Source: a bacterium (lineage in GTDB: Bacteria; SZUA-79; Acidulodesulfobacterales; Acidulodesulfobacteraceae). From it: a stretch of DNA of 6,943 bases. Made by a program: the position numbers and the translations under genes. This document shows positions 1-5,318 of this stretch, one piece after another; position 1 is the stretch's first letter; each line of letters begins with the position of its first letter. Location: contig JAJYJN010000057.1 in the NCBI GenBank assembly GCA_021789455.1, positions 1 to 6,943 on the forward strand. Direction: 5' to 3'. The notes beneath the pieces are model-generated. The model made no database searches and was not told the DNA's origin. It worked only from the letters and a program-made list of their open reading frames with translations.

Positions 1-1
1 A

Positions 2-589
2 ATAATAGGACCGGGAGTAGCATACGAATGTATTTACAAAGACGGACTTCATATAAACGAAGATAATTTTTTTCCGGAAATAATAAACCCAAAAACAGGA
101 GAAGTTCTAAAAGACGGGGAAACAGGCGAACTTGTATTGACCAGCCTTAACAGGGAGGCAATGCCGGTAATAAGATTCAGGACAAAAGATATAACGAGGC
201 TTACGAGAGAAAAATGCAGATGCGGCAGAACTTTCGTCAGGATGGACAAAATAAAAGGAAGAACCGACGATATGATTATTTTAAAAGGCGTTAACGTTTT
301 TCCTTCTCAGATAGAATCCGTTTTATTTAAACTGGATTATTTAGAACCTATATATTTAATAGAATTATATACCGAAAATCTTTTAGATAAAATGAACATA
401 ATAGTTGAACCCAAAGAAGAAATTTTTAACGGCGGCGAAGGTAAAATCGAAGCGGTTACGAAAGAAATATCCCACAAAATATACGAACTTATCGGCATCA
501 GGGCAAAAATAACAGCAGTCCCCCCTAAAACTATCGAAAGAAGCCAAGGCAAAGCCAAAAGAATAAACGACTTGAGGAAGAAATTGTAG
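2..589 (+). CDS. Phenylacetate-CoA ligase (PaaK) family, C-terminal part, 5' end outside the window
   Basis: The reading frame is open from the left edge at base 2 and ends at TAG 587-589, leaving 195 residues of a family that is normally about 430 long. It is an adenylate-forming enzyme that activates an aryl or related carboxylate with ATP and joins it to CoA in the cytoplasm. Visible family signatures, numbered from the first residue in the window, are: IGPGVAYEC (2-10), DGLHINED (14-21), the adenylate motif IRFRTKD (57-63), a CxCGRT element (72-77), the hinge GRTDDMI (86-92), GVNVFPSQIE (96-105), and the C-terminal RSQGKAKR (180-187) with the conserved lysine at 184. The substrate cannot be read from the sequence: this family also includes indoleacetate and other aryl-CoA ligases and coenzyme F390 synthetase relatives. 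The C-terminus has normal family length, although the repeat unit that follows begins inside the stop codon. Confidence 0.93.
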   Translation: MIGPGVAYECIYKDGLHINEDNFFPEIINPKTGEVLKDGETGELVLTSLNREAMPVIRFRTKDITRLTREKCRCGRTFVRMDKIKGRTDDMIILKGVNVFPSQIESVLFKLDYLEPIYLIELYTENLLDKMNIIVEPKEEIFNGGEGKIEAVTKEISHKIYELIGIRAKITAVPPKTIERSQGKAKRINDLRKKL

Positions 590-615
590 GAAAAGGTGTC
601 AAGGAAAAGGTGTCA
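588..615. repeat. Tandem 14-bp direct repeat at the edge of the palindromic element
   Basis: The unit AGGAAAAGGTGTCA occurs twice back to back, at 588-601 and 602-615. The second copy is the outer part of the left arm of the palindrome that follows. The first copy begins at the second base of the ligase stop codon. This looks like a duplicated element end. Confidence 0.85.
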
Positions 616-693
616 GATTTTATTTTCCGAATTTTACGTAATTAATTAATTTAGCGATTAATTTATTCGGAAAATTAATCTGACACCTTTTCC
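603..693. repeat. Long palindromic REP/MITE-like element, possible bidirectional terminator
   Basis: The outer arms are 17-bp perfect inverted repeats (603-619 and 677-693), the left one reading GGAAAAGGTGTCAGATT. They continue, after a small bulge, into 11-bp perfect inner arms ATTTTCCGAAT (622-632) and its complement at 665-675. The stem is therefore about 28 bp around an AT-rich centre of about 32 bases. It fills the gap between two convergent genes, so its transcript could form a terminator-like hairpin on either strand. From memory, GGTGTCAGA-type palindrome ends resemble REP elements mobilised by REP-associated Y1 tyrosine transposases. No transposase gene lies in the window, so that link is an inference. 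Confidence 0.75.
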
Positions 694-713
694 CAAATTA
701 CTGAATCATTAAA

Positions 714-1466
714 CTATGAAATCCTCTCTATAAGCTCTGCTAACGCGCTTACGTCTACAAAAGTATCCCTGCAGGGTCCGTTAGGTCTCATATTGGGCAG
801 ACCGTAAACAAAAAGCGGAAAGCTGTCTATAATTCCCGAACTTAAATCTCTTTCGCATGCTACTGCTATGACGGCTTTAGGTCTTTTCTCCTCTATAACT
901 CTGCGCGCGAGCGTACCTCCTGTAGCGACGGCCATAAATATGCCTTTCTTTTTGGAAAGCGCCGCAAGCTCTTTTATGTTGCATTTTCCGCAATTCAAGC
1001 AGTTGTTTATGTCGTCGGTAATTTTAGCCTTGCAGTTATGAAGCTGAAGGCAGTGCGGAAGCAGTATTAATATCCTGTCAAAAGCTACGTTTTTATTTAA
1101 CGAGAAAAGAAGGAAATTGTTTATCTCGACAAACGAAGCCTGCATTTTGTCCCTGTTTATCCTGAATACGGAAGTGATAAAGAAAGCCATCGGATAAAGA
1201 ATTTTTATCAAAATATACCGCGCCGGATAAACCAGAAAAGATTTGCCGCCGTTTTTCCGTCTGACTATCAATCCCGCAAAAAAAATTATAATAACAGAAA
1301 GCAGTATAAAATCTAAAGCGAAAAAAATATATAACGGCAAATATGGGCTGATTTTTTCCAACCCGCCGGATATTATCCAGAAAAGAAGCAGAAATACGGA
1401 TAAAATAACGAAAAGCGAAATCGATACTATCTTCAAAAAATAAACATGTTCTTTTTTTAAAGACAT
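714..1466 (-). CDS. DUF116 domain membrane protein with cysteine-rich domain
   Basis: This 250-residue protein belongs to the DUF116 family, whose biochemical role I do not know. Two hydrophobic segments (about 10-33 and 45-68) anchor the N-terminus in the membrane, followed by a basic stretch (69-75) and a soluble domain. That domain carries the family signature LPHCLQ (C139), C145, then C156-x2-C159-x2-C162, the segment ATGGTLARR (181-189), AVACERDL (C204) and NMRPNGPCRDT (C232). Seven cysteines suggest an Fe-S or other metal site; this is inference. The ATG lies inside the 3' end of fmt, a 10-bp overlap, with a weak AGGG upstream, so translation is probably coupled. It is the last gene of the minus-strand operon and ends next to the palindrome. 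Confidence 0.9.
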   Translation of the reverse strand: MSLKKEHVYFLKIVSISLFVILSVFLLLFWIISGGLEKISPYLPLYIFFALDFILLSVIIIFFAGLIVRRKNGGKSFLVYPARYILIKILYPMAFFITSVFRINRDKMQASFVEINNFLLFSLNKNVAFDRILILLPHCLQLHNCKAKITDDINNCLNCGKCNIKELAALSKKKGIFMAVATGGTLARRVIEEKRPKAVIAVACERDLSSGIIDSFPLFVYGLPNMRPNGPCRDTFVDVSALAELIERIS

Positions 1467-2584
1467 ATTAAATCGCCCTGTTTAATTCTAAATCCGTTGA
1501 CGATATCGTTATAACTCATAATGTTTCTGCCTTCAGGCTTAAGCTTGATTAACCGTATATAAACACCTTTTTTAACCGTGGAAATAAGCAGTCCGGTTTT
1601 GTTTGCGACGACGGCCGTACCCGCAATAATATCGGATTTAGAAGATACTTTTTCTATTTCTTTTTTATAAATATCCGAAAAACCGCCGCAATAATCGGAA
1701 TATTCGAATGTTTCATGCTGAACGCGGTTTTTAGTTTTTCCGTTTTCTATTTCCGTTTTTTCGCATGTATCGTCGACTATTAACTCTGCTTCTAATATTT
1801 TTACGTTTTTGTTTTTTAAAATAAAAAAAGCTCCTCCCGCTTCAGAAAAAGCCCTTATTTTTGCATATATAAACGCAGGTTCTTCCTTGGAAAAATTTAT
1901 TCTCAGCTCTTCCTGCTTTATTAAAGCGGTTAAATCATGCGACGTATAGTCTTCTTTTGTTGCCAAATCCTGACCGTATCCGCATTCAAAAAAATTTATT
2001 CTATGCTTATATACAGTCTCTATTACTTCGGAAAGCAAGAGAGAACCGGTTAAAGATAATTTTTCGTAAAGACCGGAAAAGTTTTCGTTTTTGTCCAAAG
2101 CAATTCTTTGCTGAGCCGCCAAAGGACCTGTATCTACGCCTTCATTCATAGCCATTATAGTTACTCCGCCGAATTTCATCCTTTTTAATATCGTATAGTG
2201 TATAGGGCTTGGACCCCTTAAATCCGGCAAAAGAGAAGGATGCAGATTTAATACTCCATATACGGGTATATTCAAAATATCAGGGGTAAGAATGAGTCCG
2301 AAAGCGACGACTATTATAACGTCGGGGGCAAGGATTTTTAAAAAATCGGTTTCTTCCCTGTTATTTTTAAAGGTTTTAGGGGTTCTTAAATTAATGCGGT
2401 TTTCACGGGCAATTTTTTCGACCGGCGATTCAATATATTCTTTTTTTTTAGAATCCCATACCGGGGGCTTTGTATAAACTGCCTGTAAATCGACGATGCC
2501 GTTTTTCTGAAGTTTTAATATATCGAACAATGACAGCGACGCAATTTTAGGCGTCCCCATAAAGACCGTTTTAAGAGGCAGCAT
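1457..2584 (-). CDS. fmt: Methionyl-tRNA formyltransferase with extended C-terminal domain
   Basis: It transfers a formyl group from 10-formyl-tetrahydrofolate to initiator Met-tRNA in the cytoplasm, the step before initiation whose product def later deformylates. The N-terminal Rossmann-type catalytic domain (about 4-190) has the expected start (FMGTPKIAS), the catalytic block LNLHPSLLPDLRG (112-124, with N113 and H115) and GVTIMAMNEGVDTG (140-153, with the catalytic Asp at 151). The C-terminal OB-like domain begins near KIRAF (242-246) and ends GFRIKQGD (364-371). At 375 residues it is longer than the usual 310-330. The excess is a charged, probably disordered segment at about 271-317 between two strands of that domain. 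The ATG overlaps the end of def by 14 bp. No strong Shine-Dalgarno is visible, which fits translational coupling. Confidence 0.96.
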   Translation of the reverse strand: MLPLKTVFMGTPKIASLSLFDILKLQKNGIVDLQAVYTKPPVWDSKKKEYIESPVEKIARENRINLRTPKTFKNNREETDFLKILAPDVIIVVAFGLILTPDILNIPVYGVLNLHPSLLPDLRGPSPIHYTILKRMKFGGVTIMAMNEGVDTGPLAAQQRIALDKNENFSGLYEKLSLTGSLLLSEVIETVYKHRINFFECGYGQDLATKEDYTSHDLTALIKQEELRINFSKEEPAFIYAKIRAFSEAGGAFFILKNKNVKILEAELIVDDTCEKTEIENGKTKNRVQHETFEYSDYCGGFSDIYKKEIEKVSSKSDIIAGTAVVANKTGLLISTVKKGVYIRLIKLKPEGRNIMSYNDIVNGFRIKQGDLICL

Positions 2585-3137
2585 GCTCTAATTTCTTTTT
2601 TTTCTTAAGCGAAGCGTTATATAAGGAGCGTTTTAACGGAGAAACTTTATCTATAAATAAAATTCCGTCGAGATGGTCTATCTCATGCTGAAAAGCAATA
2701 GAAAGCAAATCTTTTGCTTCCATGACGAACTCGTTTCCTGAAATATCGTATGCTTTGACTTTTATTTCAAAAAACCTATCGACGTCTGCGTTAAAACCGG
2801 GGATGGAGAGACATCCTTCTTCATAAGTCGTCTTTCCTTCCTTAAATATTATTTCCGGATTTACGGCTATTATTAAGTCTTTATTTGCCGTAAGAATAAT
2901 ATCTTCGTCGAGCGAAAACGATATTTCCTTATCTTTTTTTCTGGCTAAGTCTAAAACTATTATGCGTTTATTTATACCCGCCTGCGTAGCCGCAAGCCCG
3001 ATACCGTCCGCTTTATACATGGTATAAACCAAACTTTTAATCAAAGGAATATTGTTTTTAATATCGCTGATTTCAAGCGGATTTGCTTTAATCCTCAATT
3101 TTGGGTCGGGATATTTTAAGATATTTAAAAATTCCAT
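2571..3137 (-). CDS. def: Peptide deformylase
   Basis: A metal-dependent hydrolase that removes the N-formyl group from nascent proteins at the ribosome. All three family motifs are present: GIGLAATQ (45-52), EGCLS (107-111, metal-ligand C109) and HEIDH (151-155, metal ligands H151 and H155 and catalytic E152). The N-terminus MEFLNILKYPDPKLR matches the usual deformylase start, so the ATG at 3135-3137 is preferred. Its length of 188 residues is slightly above the usual 165-175, because of a polar insert at about 66-85 and a lysine-rich tail. The gene overlaps fmt by 14 bp. The only good Shine-Dalgarno is oddly far from this ATG (see the separate entry). Confidence 0.97.
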   Translation of the reverse strand: MEFLNILKYPDPKLRIKANPLEISDIKNNIPLIKSLVYTMYKADGIGLAATQAGINKRIIVLDLARKKDKEISFSLDEDIILTANKDLIIAVNPEIIFKEGKTTYEEGCLSIPGFNADVDRFFEIKVKAYDISGNEFVMEAKDLLSIAFQHEIDHLDGILFIDKVSPLKRSLYNASLKKKKKLEHAAS

Positions 3138-3145
3138 TGCCGAAA

Positions 3146-3161
3146 TTACCGCATAACCTCC
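3146..3161 (-). promoter_or_regulatory. Displaced Shine-Dalgarno with two-codon mini-ORF upstream of def
   Basis: On the minus strand GGAGG (3157-3161) is followed after two bases by ATG-CGG-TAA (3154 down to 3146). The def ATG comes only at 3137, 19 bases after GGAGG, which is too far for normal pairing. An in-frame ATT codon (3146-3144) lies 10 bases after GGAGG and would add Ile-Ser-Ala to the protein. Whether the site acts as a leader, a reinitiation signal or simply a loose ribosome site is not decided by sequence. Confidence 0.45.
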
Positions 3162-3181
3162 GTTATATATATTTTTACCGC

Positions 3182-3745
3182 CTATTTTATTTTGTTAAAA
3201 TTCAAGCTTTTTTGATAAATTACAAGTCCGTGAAGAGTGAGAGGAAGATTATATAAGTGTTCCGTAGCCGCGTTAGGCAATCCTTTCTTAACCGGTCTTG
3301 GCGGCACTTTTAAAGCGGCAAATCCGGCCGGAATCTTTTTTCTTTTGACTCTCAAAAGCGGACCGTGTTTAAGAGGACGCGGTATCTCGTTTTGTGGAGT
3401 AATAGCATACATTCCGTTAATTTTTGCCGATTCAAACCATATGCCGTTAGCCCAGTAATAATATTTTTTTTTATAAAAATAATAAACCTTTTGATTTTTT
3501 TTGTTTATATACGCTTTTAAATTTTTAGAAATTTTAAGCATTATATACATCTTTCCTTCAGTGTAATATTTCTTTTTTTTGTTTTTCTTAAATGCAGACG
3601 AACGCCCGTTTAATACCGAAGCAGAAAATGCCGAACACTTCGCGGACGGCATAGCATAAAATGACGCCGAAATTAAAAATACCGATACGGCAGCCGCAAA
3701 AAACAAAAAGTATTTCAAAGGTCTATCCGTCCGACGTTTATACAT
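3182..3745 (-). CDS. Small exported basic protein of unknown function
   Basis: I do not recognise a named family for this 187-residue protein. It has a signal-peptide-like N-terminus: a basic MYKRRTDRPLK, then a hydrophobic core at about 12-31 and small residues around 26-36 where cleavage could occur. The one cysteine (C37) is preceded by lysine, so there is no proper lipobox. The mature part is very rich in Lys and Tyr. A central aromatic segment (about 88-113: YYFYKKKYYYW, then NGIWFES and NGMY) resembles the Y-x-W-x2-G-x-W-Y pattern of small periplasmic proteins. A proline- and lysine-rich tail follows. GAGAGG at 3752-3757 lies six bases before the ATG. The stop codon is 44 bp before def in the same direction, so it is probably the first gene of the def-fmt-DUF116 transcript. 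Envelope location is inference. Confidence 0.8.
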   Translation of the reverse strand: MYKRRTDRPLKYFLFFAAAVSVFLISASFYAMPSAKCSAFSASVLNGRSSAFKKNKKKKYYTEGKMYIMLKISKNLKAYINKKNQKVYYFYKKKYYYWANGIWFESAKINGMYAITPQNEIPRPLKHGPLLRVKRKKIPAGFAALKVPPRPVKKGLPNAATEHLYNLPLTLHGLVIYQKSLNFNKIK

Positions 3746-3802
3746 CTTTAACCTCTCAATTTAATATTAATATTTTATTTTTTATTTATTTTATTTACTT
3801 TT

Positions 3803-3832
3803 ATTATATACATTATTGACGGTAAAAATCAA
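3803..3832 (-). promoter_or_regulatory. Sigma-70-type promoter for the minus-strand def operon
   Basis: On the minus strand TTGATT (3832-3827) is separated by 18 bases from a perfect TATAAT (3808-3803). Transcription would begin near 3796, giving a leader of about 50 bases before the exported-protein ATG at 3745. Confidence 0.6.
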
Positions 3833-3867
3833 TTTTTATATTTTTTCAATATTTTTCAATATTTTTC
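3824..3867. promoter_or_regulatory. Helically phased A/T tracts (probable curved DNA / UP element)
   Basis: Runs of five or six A or T lie at 3824-3828, 3833-3837, 3841-3846, 3852-3856 and 3862-3866, with centres about 9-10.5 bases apart. The last part is a near-perfect tandem 10-bp repeat (AATATTTTTC at 3848-3857 and 3858-3867, with a variant at 3838-3847). It abuts the -35 element of the usp promoter, the usual place for an UP element or intrinsic bend. The first two tracts border or overlap the -35 of the divergent promoter. Confidence 0.55.
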
Positions 3868-3897
3868 TTGACTTTATATTTGAATTAGATATATAAA
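3868..3897 (+). promoter_or_regulatory. Sigma-70-type promoter for the universal stress gene
   Basis: TTGACT (3868-3873) is followed after 18 bases by TATAAA (3892-3897). The predicted transcription start is near 3904, giving a leader of about 40 bases. TTGACTT (3868-3874) is also one arm of a 7-bp inverted repeat with AAGTCAA at 3914-3920, so an operator overlapping the start region is possible. Confidence 0.6.
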
Positions 3898-3945
3898 TAT
3901 TAAGATATAAAATAAGTCAAATTTTAAATAAAAAGGAGAGATTAA

Positions 3946-4392
3946 ATGTTTAAAAAAATTTTATGCCCCGTCGATTTCAGCGACACGTCAATGGATGCCG
4001 CAAATAACGCAATTAAATTTGCTTCCGAAATTAAAGCGGAAATAACGTTTATTCACGTTATAGATATTCAAACTTTGCAAAACATAGCGGATTTATCAGG
4101 CGGCGGAATAAACGACTTGGATCTTTTAGTCGAAGAAGAAAAGCCGGTATTAAGCAAACTTAAAGACGAAGCTGAAAAAAAAGGCATAAAAGTTAATACC
4201 GTTTTGACGCACGGCGAACCCGTAAACATAGTTTTAAACGAAATTAAAGAAGGAGGATTCGACCTCATAGTTATGGGAACGCACGGGAAAAAGGGGCTGA
4301 CAAGATTGGTTCTGGGTTCTATGGCTGAAAGCATAGTAAGGCAGTCGCAAATTCCGGTACTTTTGTACCATTGCACCGGAGAAAAATGCTGA
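3946..4392 (+). CDS. Universal stress protein, UspA family, ATP-binding type
   Basis: A single-domain Usp of 148 residues, the normal length, expected as a cytoplasmic homodimer linked to stress or growth arrest. The first strand reads KKILCPVDFS with the nucleotide-contacting D10, and the second FIHVID (35-40). The ATP-binding signature G-x2-G-x9-G-S is intact at G111, G114, G124 and S125, within VMGTHGKKG and LGSMAESIVR, and is followed by the typical IPVLLY end. An unusual short tail, CTGEKC, places cysteines at 143 and 148. GGAGAG at 3935-3940 lies five bases before the ATG. The gene stands alone, between its own promoter and the terminator at 4460-4504. The exact stress or ligand is unknown. 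Confidence 0.95.
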   Translation: MFKKILCPVDFSDTSMDAANNAIKFASEIKAEITFIHVIDIQTLQNIADLSGGGINDLDLLVEEEKPVLSKLKDEAEKKGIKVNTVLTHGEPVNIVLNEIKEGGFDLIVMGTHGKKGLTRLVLGSMAESIVRQSQIPVLLYHCTGEKC

Positions 4393-4459
4393 AGCTTAAA
4401 TAATTACGTAAAATATCTTCAAATTTTTAAACATCCTATAATATATAATAATAAAAAAT

Positions 4460-4504
4460 AAAATGGAGGCCGTAAACAAAATATGCGTTACGGCCTCCAT
4501 TTTT
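4460..4504. terminator. Bidirectional intrinsic terminator
   Basis: A perfect 16-bp stem pairs 4460-4475 with 4488-4503 around a 12-base loop. The stem contains the G+C-rich core GGAGGCCG and is followed by TTTTT on the plus strand. On the minus strand the complement of the upstream A-rich run supplies the T-tract. It lies between the convergent usp and thioredoxin-fold genes and can end both transcripts. Confidence 0.93.
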
Positions 4505-4547
4505 ATATACAGCAATAAGATTTAATTCTATAGATTATATCTTAATT

Positions 4548-5201
4548 TTATTGCTGATTAGCATACCCTTCCATAACTTTACCGAGAAAAACCGATTCTG
4601 GAACCGCACCCACAACTTCGGCGGATTCGTTCATTACCGTTTTAGGTACGCTGAAAACCTCATATTTATCTGAAAGATTAGGAAATTCTTGAATTTCTAT
4701 TACGTCTGACGTAATATTTTCGTTAGCTATAGCAAAACTGTGCGCAAGAACCGCCGCCGGCGGACAATGAGGTCAGGTAGGAGTTACAAATACCTGAATA
4801 TTATACGGCTTTATAATTTCTTTTAATTTTTCGATAGTTTTTTCCGACAAGCCGGTTTCTTTAGTAGAAACATTGATTATGCCGTTTACTAAAGTCATAA
4901 ATTCATGGCCTGCCGGCATTCCGTAAAATCTTACTCCGTAATCTTTATCGCCTTCGATAACTATAGCCGGAGTTCTTTTTATTCCGTAAAGTTTAACTTT
5001 ATCGGTATCTTTGTCAAAGTCGTATTCTTCTAAACTTAATTTATCGCTTAATCCCACAACCTCCGCAAGTATATCTTTGACTTCCTTGCAATAAAGGCAA
5101 GCGTCTTCGGCTTTAAAAAAAATTAACTTAACGTTATTTTTTAATTTTTCGTTAAAATCTTTTTTCAGGAACTCGGCATCCTGTTCGCTTAATAGAGGCA
5201 T
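4548..5201 (-). CDS. Probable selenocysteine-containing protein disulfide oxidoreductase (two thioredoxin folds)
   Basis: The frame runs from ATG 5199-5201 to TAA 4548-4550, giving 217 residues when the in-frame TGA at 4773-4775 is read through. Each half has a thioredoxin fold, as in the glutaredoxin-like/PDO family (usual length about 215-230) related to the AhpF N-terminal domain. Domain 1 has strand VKLIFFKA, active site C35-LY-C38 and the cis-proline region RTPAIVI (P78). Domain 2 has strand IQVFVTPT, then position 143 (TGA), P144, H145, C146, PPAAVLAH, and a second cis-proline segment FSVPKTVM (P186). The TGA stands exactly where the family has the first redox cysteine, so U143-PH-C146 is inferred: a cytoplasmic thiol/selenol reductase. 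AAGGAG (5207-5212) lies five bases before the ATG. Alternatives are a nonsense mutation or a base error (TGC or TGT to TGA). The stop-terminated reading alone would be a 142-residue fragment. Confidence 0.85.
4751..4763 (-). promoter_or_regulatory. Candidate bacterial SECIS hairpin
   Basis: On the minus strand CCGCC (4763-4759), loop GGC and GGCGG (4755-4751) form a five-pair G:C stem. The apical loop begins with two G residues, 14 bases after the TGA. Bacterial SECIS elements lie inside the coding region just 3' of the UGA and need a G early in the apical loop. This loop is slightly closer to the UGA than in E. coli fdhF, and the lower stem is weak (scattered pairs only). The 13 bases are all G or C in an AT-rich gene, and encode Pro-Pro-Ala-Ala with the all-G/C codons CCG and GCG. 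Confidence 0.55.
4773..4775 (-). other. In-frame TGA, candidate selenocysteine codon (U143)
   Basis: Reading frame on the minus strand: GTA ACT CCT ACC, then TGA, then CCT CAT TGT, giving V-T-P-T-U-P-H-C. The next 74 codons are open and encode the rest of a thioredoxin fold. TGA is one base from either cysteine codon. Confidence 0.8.
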
Positions 5202-5248
5202 TTTTTCTCCTTTTTTTTATTTGCTAAATTTTAATTTATACCTTATAT

Positions 5249-5277
5249 ATTATATAATTTTTGATACTTATTTACAA
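5249..5277 (-). promoter_or_regulatory. Promoter for the thioredoxin-fold selenoprotein gene
   Basis: On the minus strand TTGTAA (5277-5272) is followed after 17 bases by a perfect TATAAT (5254-5249). Transcription would begin near 5242, about 40 bases before the ATG at 5201. Confidence 0.6.
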
Positions 5278-5284
5278 ATATTTA

Positions 5285-5318
5285 TTGATTTTTTTTTATA
5301 ATATGATATAAATATAAC
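5285..5318 (+). promoter_or_regulatory. Promoter predicted to give a leaderless mRNA for the phospholipase-like gene
   Basis: TTGATT (5285-5290), a 16-base spacer and TATAAA (5307-5312) are followed by only six bases before the ATG at 5319. Transcription should therefore start at or next to the ATG. No Shine-Dalgarno is present. A second TATAAT at 5297-5302 would start only about ten bases before the ATG, also without room for a normal ribosome site. Confidence 0.55.

Noticed and set aside
1957..2477. Plus-strand open frames inside fmt, and similar frames opposite other genes
   Set aside because: They are shadows of well-supported minus-strand genes, with no family resemblance and no ribosome sites.
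3746..3945. Possible small RNA or riboswitch in the divergent intergenic region
   Set aside because: The sequence is almost all A/T, with no stable G:C stem. Promoters and phased tracts account for what is visible.
4390..4392. The TGA ending usp (after ...GEKC) as a second selenocysteine codon
   Set aside because: The UspA fold is already complete at this point, and the 22 codons that follow look like AT-rich intergenic sequence. I see no SECIS-like G-containing hairpin just downstream. It also supports TGA as a normal stop here.
4511..4555. Inverted repeat AGCAATAA (4511-4518) with TTATTGCT (4548-4555)
   Set aside because: Only eight perfect pairs, AT-rich, with a long loop and overlapping the selenoprotein stop. 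The nearby 16-bp stem explains termination better.
4773..4775. Genome-wide recoding of TGA (for example to Trp or Gly) as the explanation of the in-frame TGA
   Set aside because: Trp is encoded by TGG and Gly by GGN throughout the window, usp ends naturally at TGA, and no other gene contains an internal TGA. Local recoding fits better.
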